A stretch of 64,000 nt of DNA from Marinisporobacter sp. (GCA_025210395.1 JAOARV010000017.1:1-64000), one strand, 5' to 3'. Positions 10,601 to 18,540 are shown, counted from the first letter of the stretch. Made by a program: numbers and translations. The notes: a model not told the origin generated them from the letters alone.

Positions 10601-10925
10601 TACATCTGGAAAACATAAGGCTTTTCAAGGGCTACTGTATATACACCGATTTAATGAAAATAGTATTGCTCATATAAGAAAAAATTATATAGAAAAGCTT
10701 GTGGAAAAATGCAAACGAAAAAGATATTCTTTAAAGATATTCGTTCAAAAAGAGAAAAATAAAAACTTAGAAAGAGCGTTAATAAATATTGAAAAAAAGC
10801 TAGAAGAGTTAATTAGATATGATGAAGCTTTAAAAAAAATAGAAAAGGATGGTATAAATATTGATTTAGATGATGGAATACAAAAAAATTATCAAAAATT
10901 AAAAGAAGTAGTATTTAAAATTTAA
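7692..10925 (+). CDS. pglX: PglX-type adenine-specific DNA methyltransferase (solitary)
   Basis: 1077 residues. The N-terminus (MDKKNIKNFAIQARKVLMKK) matches the opening of BREX PglX proteins. The SAM-binding motif DPACGAGHILVYAFEIL lies near residue 224, the catalytic IVIANPPYLSN motif near 399, and a long target-recognition/coiled C-terminal part follows. In BREX systems PglX methylates adenine in a non-palindromic site to mark self DNA. No brxA/B/C, pglZ or brxL gene lies beside it; neighbours are a surface protein and an amidase. It may be an orphan methylase, a remnant, or a single-polypeptide restriction-modification enzyme, although I see no obvious nuclease motif. Confidence 0.8.
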   Translation: MDKKNIKNFAIQARKVLMKKFREKALNIGVGEEAIEEGCYEYFYWLIILRYMEMKNYLPEDLQVFEHVDQYKSNDDLRKKMMSTCSQLNKIFPSIFKPISDNMKNLFPDLLENKIVKDILNFESISKEDWEEVETIGWLHQYFMWENHKKVVRMNNSRISKDEIIPATQLFTPKWIVKYMVENTLGRYWIEHMQDKKLESKLSFFIKGKGISHEKIDPKMIKILDPACGAGHILVYAFEILYDLYHHEGYQDTDIPKLILRYNLYGLEIDEKVSQLALFTLIMKAREKDKHFFYKMRDEKIIPNICCIEESNSLINQKDEILKKMAKGNIEYAKNQIDYLLDIFYDAKEYGSIIQIKDFDEEFWEEKMKSLKDQALKKILERLVKQAKIISKTYEIVIANPPYLSNKMMSVKLKKHVDKYFKDYKGDLFAVFMKRSMNYTKKDGYLAFMTPFVWMFIKRYEKLREDIVSHKDIVNLLQLEYSSFEEATVPICTFVLRNNQKNDTGDFIKLSSFKGAKNQPIKVLEAIKDKNVSYRYKCSIKDFKKIQGTPIAYWAKGSMIEVFKNSIPLKKIADARVGLQTSDNKRFVRLWYEVDINRIGFDFKDRESAKNSRMKWFPYNKGGDFRKWYGNHSHVVNWENDGEEVREYNRKLNASRSSNIGIANTSYYFKKGITWSFVSSAKFGVRMAEEGFIFDTAGSCLFPREEYRLFLIALLCSKITHMNLMMLNPTLNFQPGNIGNIPVIFPKNESVKEKIDILAKECIKISKIDWDENETSWHFRSHPFLQHKEESCTLEMAFENWKAFRKNQLEKIKTNEEKLNEIFMELYGLKEYITLAVDAKEITIRAVDLKREIKAFISYGVGCMFGRYSLDQEGIIFAGGAFEGAKYKNLQPIKDNVLLMNGELDITSKFIEFLKDTFGRRNSSKNLDFITKVLGRKKESSVGYMKRYFQNQFYKDHIKMYQRRPIYLLFTSGKHKAFQGLLYIHRFNENSIAHIRKNYIEKLVEKCKRKRYSLKIFVQKEKNKNLERALINIEKKLEELIRYDEALKKIEKDGINIDLDDGIQKNYQKLKEVVFKI

Positions 10926-11057
10926 GAGATGGAGGATGCTGGATACATGATAAAAAAGTATGGATTTTCTATCCTACTTTTTTATTTAGGAAATTATAAG
11001 ATTTAGAATCTGTGGATCATTTGTGCTTGAGTAGTCAAATGTTTGATCCCTTTGAGT

Positions 11058-11095
11058 AAGTTTTATTACAAAAGAATCCTTTTGTAATAAAACTT
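11058..11095. repeat. Perfect 17-base inverted repeat
   Basis: Arms 11058-11074 and 11079-11095 (AAGTTTTATTACAAAAG and its complement) flank a 4-base loop. There is no T tract on either side, so it is not a standard terminator. It sits between the methyltransferase stop and the amidase gene. Confidence 0.7.
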
Positions 11096-11174
11096 GCAAA
11101 ATGAGCATATGGGAGAGCATAATGCGAATTTTTTTACATATACTCTTATGAATAGGTTTTGAGGAGGGGGTAGG

Positions 11175-12278
11175 GTGTTTGTATTTGTTACGATCAAGAA
11201 AAAAAAGTTACTTATATTCTTAGGGATTTTGATTGTTTCTATTTTGTGTATGTTTTCATTTTGTTATAGTCCAAAGGTAGCTACTGTTTTTGTAGAAGAT
11301 GAAATGTCACAAGCCATACAACAAATTTTTGATAAGAGAACAAAGGCTATTTTAAATAAGGATACGGAAACATTAAAAAAACTATATGATTGTTCAAGAA
11401 AATATGGTATATGGGCCTATGAGCATGAACTGAAAAAAATGAAATATTTACATGGATGGTCTGAGAAACAGGGAATAAAATTTACAGATATCCATCCAAT
11501 TGTAATGATAAAGTGGGTAAAGGATAAAGGTGATCAAACGGCAATAAACTTGACGGTTTGTTCCGAGTATAAATATGTTTATGAAAATGATCCAGAAAAG
11601 AGCAATCTTTTTAGAATAGGAACTTACCATTCCTTAGACCTTAAATCTACTGATGAGGGATGGGTAATTATAAGAGAATGGTATACAGATCCCTTTGCAG
11701 ATTCTATGCATATTGATGAGATGAAAACAGAAAAAATAAGAGACTATATTTTATCACAAGATTTTAGGGATTTTTCTAATATGATAGAAAGAAGAAAGAA
11801 CGCTTTATCCTATGCAGATCAATATTGTGGAGCCGCAGGGGGGAAGGACTATTCATATAATAAAAAATATAGAAATTATAATCCTTTAGGAGGCGATTGT
11901 GCAAATTTTGCGTCTCAGATTTTACATGAAGGAGGAAAGTTTAGAAAAAATCATTCATGGAATTATGGAAAAGGTGCTACAAAGGCATGGGTTAATGCTC
12001 ATGGCTTTAAAGATTATATGATTTATAGTGGAAGAGCTTCAAAGGTTGCCTATGGGAGTTATGAAAAAGTATATAAAGCTGCTTATAAACTTCAGCCTGG
12101 AGATTTTGTGGCATATGAAAAGAAGGGAAAGGTGACCCATATATCTGTTATAACAGGAGCTGATTCTAAGGGGTATCCTCTAGTGAACTCTCACAATACG
12201 GATAGATATCGAGTACCATGGGATCTTGGCTGGAATGATAAAGGAATAAAATTTTGGCTTGTACATGTACATTTTTAG
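11175..12278 (+). CDS. Membrane-anchored amidase-domain protein (Amidase_6 family)
   Basis: 367 residues with a GTG start directly after a GAGGAGGGGG ribosome binding site. An N-terminal membrane segment (about 10-28) is followed by an NTF2-like region (about 40-175) and a C-terminal putative amidase domain (about 210-367). The latter has the pattern GGDCANFASQILHEGG, which puts the candidate catalytic Cys in DCANF, plus the later HISVITG and NSHNTDRY segments. Proteins of this family are thought to be cysteine hydrolases acting on the cell wall or on small amides; the substrate is unknown. It is followed by its own terminator and shows no operon partner. Confidence 0.85.
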   Translation: MFVFVTIKKKKLLIFLGILIVSILCMFSFCYSPKVATVFVEDEMSQAIQQIFDKRTKAILNKDTETLKKLYDCSRKYGIWAYEHELKKMKYLHGWSEKQGIKFTDIHPIVMIKWVKDKGDQTAINLTVCSEYKYVYENDPEKSNLFRIGTYHSLDLKSTDEGWVIIREWYTDPFADSMHIDEMKTEKIRDYILSQDFRDFSNMIERRKNALSYADQYCGAAGGKDYSYNKKYRNYNPLGGDCANFASQILHEGGKFRKNHSWNYGKGATKAWVNAHGFKDYMIYSGRASKVAYGSYEKVYKAAYKLQPGDFVAYEKKGKVTHISVITGADSKGYPLVNSHNTDRYRVPWDLGWNDKGIKFWLVHVHF

Positions 12279-12287
12279 CGCTTTTTT

Positions 12288-12325
12288 GACACCCTTTTTT
12301 ATGATATAATGAGGGTGTTTTGTAT
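12288..12325 (+). terminator. Terminator after the amidase gene
   Basis: ACACCC and GGGTGT arms around an AT-rich loop, followed by TTTTG. Confidence 0.65.
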
Positions 12326-12447
12326 TTATACAATTAAAAAAAGTATAAATATCAAGAAAAAATGAATATGAAGAGAAAATGTTATTCTTACTAAAATACT
12401 TTACAGAAATAGTAAGAGGAACAAAATATACATAAGGAGGAGCTACT

Positions 12448-13113
12448 ATGGCAGGAAAAGATTTACTAGAAAAAGGAGCTGTTGTTCAAAGAGATAAAGA
12501 AACATATGCAATCGCGCCCCATTTACCTGGAGGAGTTGTATCTTCAGATACTTTAAGGAAATTAGCAGATGTGGCAGACAAATATGGTGCTCAGGCTATA
12601 AAGGTAACGGGATCACAGCGTATAGCGATTGTAGGAATTAAGGAAGATGATATAGATCATGCTTGGAGTGATTTAGATATGAAACCAGGGGCAGCTATTG
12701 GTCTCTGTGTAAGAAGTGTAAAAATATGCCCTGGAACTACATTTTGCAAAAGAGGAAGACAGGATTCATTAAAAGTGGGTTTGAAGCTAGATGAATTATA
12801 TCATGGTATGCAGTTACCAAATAAATTAAAAATTGGGGTAAGTGGATGTCCTAACTCTTGTTCAGATAATCATTTTAGAGATATTGGTATTATGGGTATG
12901 CCAAATGGTTTTAAAATTCAAGTGGGAGGAAAGGGTGGAATCAAGCCAAGAATTGCTGATTTATTAATGGAGAATGTATCTGAAGAAGGGGTATTTTCTG
13001 CTGTTGATAAAATCATAAAAGTTTATGCTGAAAATGCAAAAAAACATGAGAGATTAGGTGCGTATATAGATCGAATTGGATTAGATGAATTTAAAAAGCA
13101 AATAGAGGCGTAA
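12448..13113 (+). CDS. Small siroheme/4Fe-4S protein of the nitrite/sulfite reductase family
   Basis: 221 residues, far shorter than assimilatory sulfite or nitrite reductases (about 550-600). It contains a ferredoxin-like half-domain (about 10-75) and one siroheme-[4Fe-4S] binding half with the exact C-x5-C...C-x3-C signature (Cys94, Cys100, Cys134, Cys138; CPGTTFC and SGCPNSC). Similar short siroheme proteins are known from methanogens and sulfate reducers. The likely reaction is reduction of sulfite, nitrite or a related small molecule in the cytoplasm, but the electron donor is not encoded nearby. The gene is monocistronic, with a GGAGGAG ribosome binding site and a terminator about 60 bases downstream. 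Confidence 0.8.
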   Translation: MAGKDLLEKGAVVQRDKETYAIAPHLPGGVVSSDTLRKLADVADKYGAQAIKVTGSQRIAIVGIKEDDIDHAWSDLDMKPGAAIGLCVRSVKICPGTTFCKRGRQDSLKVGLKLDELYHGMQLPNKLKIGVSGCPNSCSDNHFRDIGIMGMPNGFKIQVGGKGGIKPRIADLLMENVSEEGVFSAVDKIIKVYAENAKKHERLGAYIDRIGLDEFKKQIEA

Positions 13114-13170
13114 TTTATTTGCGAGGATGATTAAGAGTTACAGCTACCAAAAGCAGATGAATACAGTTAT

Positions 13171-13206
13171 AAGAGAAGGGGCGAAGAAATTCGCCTCTTT
13201 TCTTAT
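13171..13206. terminator. Bidirectional terminator between convergent genes
   Basis: The stem GGGGCGAA/TTCGCCTC is flanked by A/G-rich and T-rich sides (AGAGAA and TCTTTTCTT), serving the siroheme gene and the small membrane-protein gene on the other strand. Confidence 0.6.
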
Positions 13207-13226
13207 AAGTGATAGGGTGATTGGTG

Positions 13227-13487
13227 TTATTTTTGCTTAGTATTATATTTTATATTTCCGAATACATTACAAAGGGTATCGCATGTCCCAATCCCCGCAA
13301 CACCAGAGAATAAACCATATATAACATACTCTCCTGTTGAAGGTAAATTTAAGAAAAAAAAGCTACCCATAACCCCTAATGGAAGTGCTATTAAATGAGC
13401 ATATTTTTTAGCAAGTCCAAATTTTTCTAGTATCTCAACAATACCAAAAACTACAGCAATTAAGATACCTATTTTAGAATCTATCAA
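13227..13487 (-). CDS. Small two/three-helix membrane protein, holin-like
   Basis: 86 residues with three hydrophobic stretches (about 5-20, 30-47, 55-72) and a charged C-terminus (KYNTKQK). Size and layout resemble phage-type holins and other small clostridial membrane proteins, but no phage gene lies nearby. The plus-strand sequence just right of the start (ATCACCCC) gives GGGGTGAT as ribosome binding site. The function is unknown. Confidence 0.6.
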   Translation of the reverse strand: MIDSKIGILIAVVFGIVEILEKFGLAKKYAHLIALPLGVMGSFFFLNLPSTGEYVIYGLFSGVAGIGTCDTLCNVFGNIKYNTKQK

Positions 13488-13702
13488 AATATCACCCCTG
13501 CTTTAGTATACGATCAATAAGCTAGAGCAGTGAGTTATTTTATGAAAAAGTTGATGAGCACAAATAAATATATAAGAGTTATGAATGATAGAATATGTGT
13601 TTATAATATTTTTCTATATATATGAAACCTTTGAAGATAATATATTATAATTGAACTGTAAGTGTTGAAAAATTGAGAAAACAAGAATAGGGAGGACGAA
13701 AG

Positions 13703-15001
13703 ATGGCAGATTATAGAGAATTATGGAAAAGCTTAAATATTGATTTAGAAAAACATGATCAATTATGTGCAGTATTACCAGAGTTTTTTGGAGATATTTA
13801 TTTATCGCAAGAGAATCGTCCTGAAGGTATGAATTATTATAATTTCGTTGTTTCAGAAATACATGGATATAGAATAAAAGAGCTAGCTGAATATAGAGAA
13901 AAAGGAGGAAAGGTATTTGGAAGCTTTTGTGTATTTGTACCCGATGAAGTGGTCTTAGCAGGGGATGCTGTTGTAGTAGGGTTATGTGGTGGATCTGATT
14001 TTTGGGTTCCAGATGGAGAAAAGGTGCTGCCAAGAAATATGTGTCCACTGATTAAAGCTTCTGTAGGAGCAAAGGTTGGTGGAACCTGTCCATATTTCCA
14101 ATCGGTTGATATGTTAGTGGGAGAAACAACTTGTGATGGTAAGAAAAAAGCATGGGAAATATTAGAAGAATATACCCCTATGCATGTAATGGATCTACCA
14201 CAAATGAAAAGAGAAAAGGATAAGCTTCACTGGATGGATGAAATAAAAATATTTAAAGAGCAAGTAGAAGGATTAACAGGTAATACCATTACAAAAGAAA
14301 AATTAGAAGAAGGCATCAAACTGATCAATCAAAAAAGAAAAGTTCTTCAAAGATTATACAACACAAGAAAAGCAGAAAACTTACCAATTAGCGGAAAAGA
14401 TGCACTCCTTATTACACAAATTGCCTTTTATGATGATCCAAATAGATTTATTGAAAAGACAACAGAACTTTGTGAAGAATTAGAAGCTCGTATAGAAAGA
14501 GAAGAGCGTGTTTTTAAGGAAGGAACAAAAAGAATATTAGTAACAGGAACCCCTATGGCTATACCAAACTGGAAAATGCATCATTTGATTGAAACTAGTG
14601 GTGGAGCCGTTGTCTGTGAAGAAACATGTACAGGAACAAGATATTTTGAAAATCTAGTAGATGAAAATAAAAATACCATAGAAGAGCAAATGAGAGCTTT
14701 AGCAGACAGATATCTAGGCATTAACTGTGCATGCTTTACACCAAATGAGGGAAGAATTGATGATATTATAAGATTATATAAAGAATATAAAGCAGAGGGA
14801 GTTATTTATTATAGCTTGCCATTTTGTCATACATATGCATTAGAATATAAAAAGGTAAAAGAGGCACTAGAAAAAGAAGGAATTCCTGTGATGATGATTG
14901 AGAGCGATTATAGTCTACAAGATGCAGGACAAATCAAGACAAGACTCGAAGCTTTCTTTGAAATGCTTGAAACATCTAAGGAAGCAGCTGTCACAAAGTA
15001 A
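13703..15001 (+). CDS. 2-hydroxyacyl-CoA dehydratase-family protein, probable double-cubane cluster protein
   Basis: 432 residues. The fold family is that of HgdB/HgdC-type dehydratase subunits, with conserved cysteines spread along the chain (GSFCVF, NMCPLIK, GGTCPYF, ETTCDGKKK, CEETCTGTR, INCACFTPN, LPFCHTY). Only one such subunit is present, whereas true dehydratases need two. Together with the ATPase gene two positions downstream this fits the double-cubane cluster proteins, homodimers that receive low-potential electrons from an ATP-driven activator and reduce small substrates. The physiological substrate is unknown. It forms an operon with the next two genes (8-13 base gaps). Confidence 0.75.
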   Translation: MADYRELWKSLNIDLEKHDQLCAVLPEFFGDIYLSQENRPEGMNYYNFVVSEIHGYRIKELAEYREKGGKVFGSFCVFVPDEVVLAGDAVVVGLCGGSDFWVPDGEKVLPRNMCPLIKASVGAKVGGTCPYFQSVDMLVGETTCDGKKKAWEILEEYTPMHVMDLPQMKREKDKLHWMDEIKIFKEQVEGLTGNTITKEKLEEGIKLINQKRKVLQRLYNTRKAENLPISGKDALLITQIAFYDDPNRFIEKTTELCEELEARIEREERVFKEGTKRILVTGTPMAIPNWKMHHLIETSGGAVVCEETCTGTRYFENLVDENKNTIEEQMRALADRYLGINCACFTPNEGRIDDIIRLYKEYKAEGVIYYSLPFCHTYALEYKKVKEALEKEGIPVMMIESDYSLQDAGQIKTRLEAFFEMLETSKEAAVTK

Positions 15002-15009
15002 GGTGAAAA

Positions 15010-15264
15010 ATGATGGACCTTCAAACCTATATATTATTTCCGTCCCATACGGATGGACTTGCATTAGAAAAAGTATTAAAATTAAATGAGATAAAATATA
15101 TAATCGTTCCTACACCAAGGGATCTAAGTAAATGCTGTGGCATATCTATTAAGATTGACCCAGAGCTAAAAGAAGAAATAGAATGTTTAATCCAAAAAAA
15201 TCCTGATATTAAGATAGAAGGAATTCACACGATTGAAAGAAAGAAAAGAAACTGGTTTGTATAA
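15010..15264 (+). CDS. DUF3343 protein (putative Se/S carrier-like)
   Basis: 84 residues with the family pattern 'LFPSHTDGLALEKVLK...' and a CCG motif (LSKCCGISIKI), where the cysteine pair is the candidate carrier site. DUF3343 members often lie beside selenium-, sulfur- or molybdenum-related genes and are annotated as putative Se/S carriers by context only. Here it is sandwiched between the double-cubane-type protein and its activator, so a role in cluster assembly or thiol chemistry for that system is plausible. Ribosome binding site AGGTG, start at 15010. Confidence 0.75.
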   Translation: MMDLQTYILFPSHTDGLALEKVLKLNEIKYIIVPTPRDLSKCCGISIKIDPELKEEIECLIQKNPDIKIEGIHTIERKKRNWFV

Positions 15265-15277
15265 GGGGGAGATAGCT

Positions 15278-16048
15278 TTGTATTCAGTAGGAATCGACGC
15301 AGGGTCTGTAGCTACTAAGGGAGTACTTTTTGATGGAGAAATAGTTCATACGGTAACTCTTCCAACGGGATGGAGTCCTAAGACTGCATCAGAGAATGTT
15401 TTAAATGCTTTGTTAAAGGATACTGGAGTAAAAAGGGAAGAAGTAAAGAAAATTATAGGAACAGGATACGGCAGAATATCTATGGATTTTTTAGACAAAG
15501 CAGTGACTGAAATTACTTGTCATGGTAAAGGTGCACATTTCCTTAATAACAAAATAAGAACGATCCTTGATATAGGAGGACAAGATAGCAAAGTCATTAG
15601 CTTAGATGAAAGAGGTAATGTATGTGACTTTTTAATGAATGATAAATGTGCGGCAGGAACAGGAAGGTTTTTGCAGGTGATGACCAATTTATTAGGAGAG
15701 GAAATAGAAAAAATTGATACATTAGCACAGGATGCGAGTCCTGAGTCCATTACAAGTATGTGTACAGTTTTTGCTGAATCAGAAGTGATTAGCCTCCTTG
15801 CAAATGGTGCTAGTAAAGAATCTGTTGCAGCAGGAATTATAGAATCTATTGCTAATAGAGCAACATCTCTTCTTAGTAAGATCAATATTTCTAATGAAGT
15901 GGCCTTTACAGGAGGTGTTGCAAAAAGTCAGGTACTAAAAAGAGCAATAGAAGAAAAAATAAAGAAGCCCATTTATATTGCTGATGATACACAAATCGTT
16001 GGGGCATTAGGGGCAGCGGTGATAGGGTTTAATAGGATAAAAAAATGA
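15278..16048 (+). CDS. Acyl-CoA dehydratase activase-type ATPase (BadF/BadG/BcrA/BcrD family)
   Basis: 256 residues starting MYSVGIDAGSVATKG if the TTG at 15278 is used. I prefer this start because AAGGGGGAG lies seven bases before it; an upstream ATG at 15233 would overlap the previous gene and add 15 unlikely residues. It shows the ASKHA ATPase signatures DAGSVATKG, DIGGQDSK and FTGGVAKS, and the cluster-binding cysteines in NDKCAAGTG and SMCTVFAESE. Homologues are dimeric 4Fe-4S 'archerases' that hydrolyse ATP to fire one low-potential electron into a dehydratase or double-cubane protein. The partner is the product of 13703-15001. Confidence 0.9.
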   Translation: MYSVGIDAGSVATKGVLFDGEIVHTVTLPTGWSPKTASENVLNALLKDTGVKREEVKKIIGTGYGRISMDFLDKAVTEITCHGKGAHFLNNKIRTILDIGGQDSKVISLDERGNVCDFLMNDKCAAGTGRFLQVMTNLLGEEIEKIDTLAQDASPESITSMCTVFAESEVISLLANGASKESVAAGIIESIANRATSLLSKINISNEVAFTGGVAKSQVLKRAIEEKIKKPIYIADDTQIVGALGAAVIGFNRIKK

Positions 16049-16081
16049 GGAAGTAGAAAAATCTACTTCCTTATTTTTTTA
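16049..16081 (+). terminator. Terminator of the double-cubane operon
   Basis: GGAAGTAGA (16049-16057) pairs with TCTACTTCC (16062-16070), followed by a long T tract. Confidence 0.85.
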
Positions 16082-16091
16082 TTCTATGGAT

Positions 16092-16265
16092 TTAATGAAT
16101 CTCTTTAAGTTCATTCACAAGGACATTTTTTTCACCAGCCATTGTTCTTACATAAGCTGTTTGCGTATGGGGGTCTAGTCGTTCGATCCAAATAGATTCT
16201 CCGTTATGAAATACGGTGATACTTTTTGTAGAATTAAAAATTTCTTGTGCTCTTTGAAAATTCAT
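16092..16265 (-). CDS. sspH: Small acid-soluble spore protein, H type
   Basis: 57 residues: MNFQRAQEIFNST at the N-terminus, then a VFHNGESIWIERLD segment and a C-terminus NVLVNELKEIH. Length, the opening 'M..QRA.EI..S' and the 'V.Y.G..V.IE..D' core match SspH-family proteins, minor spore-core proteins made in the forespore and found in Bacillus and many clostridia. The ribosome binding site (AAGGAGAGAT on the minus strand) is excellent. This is one of two sporulation markers in the window. It is shorter than 60 residues and easily missed. Confidence 0.85.
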   Translation of the reverse strand: MNFQRAQEIFNSTKSITVFHNGESIWIERLDPHTQTAYVRTMAGEKNVLVNELKEIH

Positions 16266-16486
16266 AGGACATCTCTCCTTATATCAATATTTTATTATAG
16301 TTTTTCAAGGAAAAGAAAGTTATATACATAGATTCTAATAAAATCCTATAGATAAAGAGATCTATAACGTGTAGTGAATATAATAGCTGTTTTTTTGTGA
16401 ATGTTATAAGATAAGCATCTAGTACAAATGAAAATCCTATAAATGTGGTATAATAGCACATAGCTTAAAGGAAAGGAAGAAAAGAT

Positions 16487-18085
16487 ATGATTCGTGTAAA
16501 TGAAGTGAAATTATCAATAGATGAAGAAGAAAAGATTTTAAAAGAAAAAATCGCAAAGAAATTAAGAGTAAAGATGGAGGATATTATTGATTATAAAATA
16601 TATAGAGAATCAATAGATGCTAGAAGAAATACGATTTCTTTTGTGTATAGCATTGATGTAAATGTGAAAAATGAAGAGAAAATATTAAAGAAAAATAAAA
16701 ATGTAAAGAAAAGTCCAGTCCTTGAATACAAGGATGTACCTTCAGGAAATAAAAAAATGGAAGATAGACCTATTATTGTAGGAATGGGTCCTGCTGGTAT
16801 GTTTGCAGGATTAATCCTTGCAGAGAGAGGATATAGACCCATTATTTTAGAAAGAGGACAAGATGTAGACACAAGAAGTAAGGATGTAGAAGCATTTTGG
16901 AAGGAAGGAAAACTAAAAGTATCGTCAAATGTTCAGTTTGGAGAAGGAGGGGCAGGGACTTTCTCAGATGGAAAATTGACCACAAGAATAAAGGATATAA
17001 GATGTAGAAAAGTACTAGATGAATTTGTAAGATTAGGAGCACCAGAGGAAATTCTTTACGCGCAAAAGCCTCATATTGGAACGGATATTTTGAAAAATGT
17101 GGTAAAAAATATGAGAAAAGCCATTGAAGACTTAGGAGGAGAAGTTAGATTTAATAGCAAAGTAACAGACTTTTTCATGGAAAATGGCAAAATTAAGGGA
17201 TTAGAGATTAATGAAAATACGAGAATAGAAACAAAAGAAGTAATATTAGGCATTGGTCATAGTGCAAGAGATACCTATGAGGTTTTACATGAAAGAGGGA
17301 TACAAATTAGACAAAAACCTTTTTCTATTGGTGTAAGAATAGAACATCCACAAGGGGTCATCAATAAGGCGCAATACAAACAATTTGCAGAGCATAAAAG
17401 ATTAGGTGCTGCTGATTATAGATTGACTTATCAAAGCAAAAAAGATAGAGCAGTTTATACATTTTGCATGTGTCCTGGAGGAATGGTTGTTGCAGCAGCA
17501 TCAGAAGAAAATATGGTTGTAACCAATGGTATGAGTGAATATAAAAGAGATCAAGAAAATGCCAATAGTGCTTTGTTGGTACAAGTAAATACAGAGGATT
17601 TTGAAAGTGATCATCCACTGGCAGGAGTAGCTTTTCAAAGAAAGTGGGAAAAGTTAGCTTTTCAAGGAGGAGGTAGTAACTACTTTGCGCCAGCTCAATT
17701 AGTAGGAGATTTTCTAAAAGATACACCCTCCAAGGAATTAGGAACTGTAAAGCCTTCTTATTTACCGGGTGTAAAAATGACAGACCTTAGAAAATGTCTT
17801 CCTGATTTTGTAATAGAGGCTATGAAGGAAGCAATTGTTCAGATGGATAAAAAATTGAAAGGCTTTGCCATGGAGGACGCAGTGATGGTAGGGGTAGAGA
17901 CAAGAAGTTCTGCACCTATTCGAATAGAAAGAAATCCAGAAACTATGGAGAGTGTCAATGTAGAAGGATTATATCCTGCTGGTGAAGGTGCAGGATATGC
18001 AGGAGGAATCATTTCTGCTGCAGTAGATGGGATCAAAGCAGCAGAGCGTATTATAGAAAAATATATGCCTATCATAGAAGAATAA
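16487..18085 (+). CDS. FAD-dependent oxidoreductase of the COG2509 family
   Basis: 532 residues. An N-terminal ~90-residue extension is followed by a dinucleotide-binding motif (IIVGMGPAGMFAGLILAERG, about residues 96-115), a conserved GEGGAGTFSDGKLTTR block, a CMCPGGMVV segment and a C-terminal FAD-closing motif (GLYPAGEGAGYAGGIISAA). This matches the widespread but uncharacterised 'FAD-dependent dehydrogenase' family. The substrate is unknown. The gene stands alone, with AAGGAAAGGAAG before its ATG and a terminator right after. Confidence 0.85.
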   Translation: MIRVNEVKLSIDEEEKILKEKIAKKLRVKMEDIIDYKIYRESIDARRNTISFVYSIDVNVKNEEKILKKNKNVKKSPVLEYKDVPSGNKKMEDRPIIVGMGPAGMFAGLILAERGYRPIILERGQDVDTRSKDVEAFWKEGKLKVSSNVQFGEGGAGTFSDGKLTTRIKDIRCRKVLDEFVRLGAPEEILYAQKPHIGTDILKNVVKNMRKAIEDLGGEVRFNSKVTDFFMENGKIKGLEINENTRIETKEVILGIGHSARDTYEVLHERGIQIRQKPFSIGVRIEHPQGVINKAQYKQFAEHKRLGAADYRLTYQSKKDRAVYTFCMCPGGMVVAAASEENMVVTNGMSEYKRDQENANSALLVQVNTEDFESDHPLAGVAFQRKWEKLAFQGGGSNYFAPAQLVGDFLKDTPSKELGTVKPSYLPGVKMTDLRKCLPDFVIEAMKEAIVQMDKKLKGFAMEDAVMVGVETRSSAPIRIERNPETMESVNVEGLYPAGEGAGYAGGIISAAVDGIKAAERIIEKYMPIIEE

Positions 18086-18110
18086 CCAGCATTTTGCTGG
18101 TTATTTTAGT
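18084..18110 (+). terminator. Terminator of the FAD oxidoreductase gene
   Basis: AACCAGC/GCTGGTT arms around a 5-base loop, followed by ATTTT. Confidence 0.75.
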
Positions 18111-18159
18111 ATATAGATAATAGTGTTGTATTTTAGGGGCGTAATCCTATATTTAAAAC

Positions 18160-18188
18160 TTTACAAAATATTCAGAAAATGATATAAT
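18160..18188 (+). promoter_or_regulatory. Strong vegetative promoter with no gene behind it
   Basis: TTTACA (18160-18165), a 17-base spacer, TATAAT (18183-18188). It lies 75 bases after the previous gene and drives the candidate small RNA. Confidence 0.7.
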
Positions 18189-18194
18189 AATCTT

Positions 18195-18290
18195 GCTACA
18201 GTTGCGTCAGGAAGCTAAATCATTCGGTTTTTATGCTTCAAGCAACAGAAGGAACAAAAGTTTAAGAAAACTTTCCTTCAAGTTTTTGTC
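18195..18290 (+). ncRNA. Candidate small RNA of about 95 nt
   Basis: The stretch between the promoter and a terminator contains no reading frame. A first stem-loop pairs GTTGC (18201-18205) with GCAAC (18242-18246) and GAAGC (18211-18215) with GCTTC (18235-18239). A second hairpin (18248-18279, GAAGG.../CCTTC with AAAGTTT/AAACTTT inside) is followed by GTTTTTG and forms an intrinsic terminator. It does not match any RNA family I recognise. An alternative is the leader of a lost gene. Confidence 0.5.
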
Positions 18291-18540
18291 TAATCAAGAC
18301 ATTCCTTATCTTTATTAGTATTCCTTCTTAGAATTTACTCGATAATTTACCTATATTTTAAAAATTACCTTATGGAAAATATCATAAAGCTCAATAAATA
18401 GTTAGTACAGAAAGCATTTTTTAGCATGCATGAGTAGCATATTTATTTAAATGCGTGCTTGGAGTGTTAATTTTTTCACTATCTTCAAATGAAAATATTT
18501 ACAATCAAAACATTATATTACAAATAATATAGTTTAGAGA
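18291..18540. other. Intergenic stretch, nothing recognised
   Basis: AT-rich, with stops in all frames. I looked for a cobalamin riboswitch because of the B12-binding-like gene downstream and found no matching core. It may be decayed sequence. Confidence 0.4.

Noticed and set aside
7692-10925. A complete BREX defence system
   Set aside because: Only the methyltransferase is present; no pglZ, brxC, brxL, brxA or brxB nearby.
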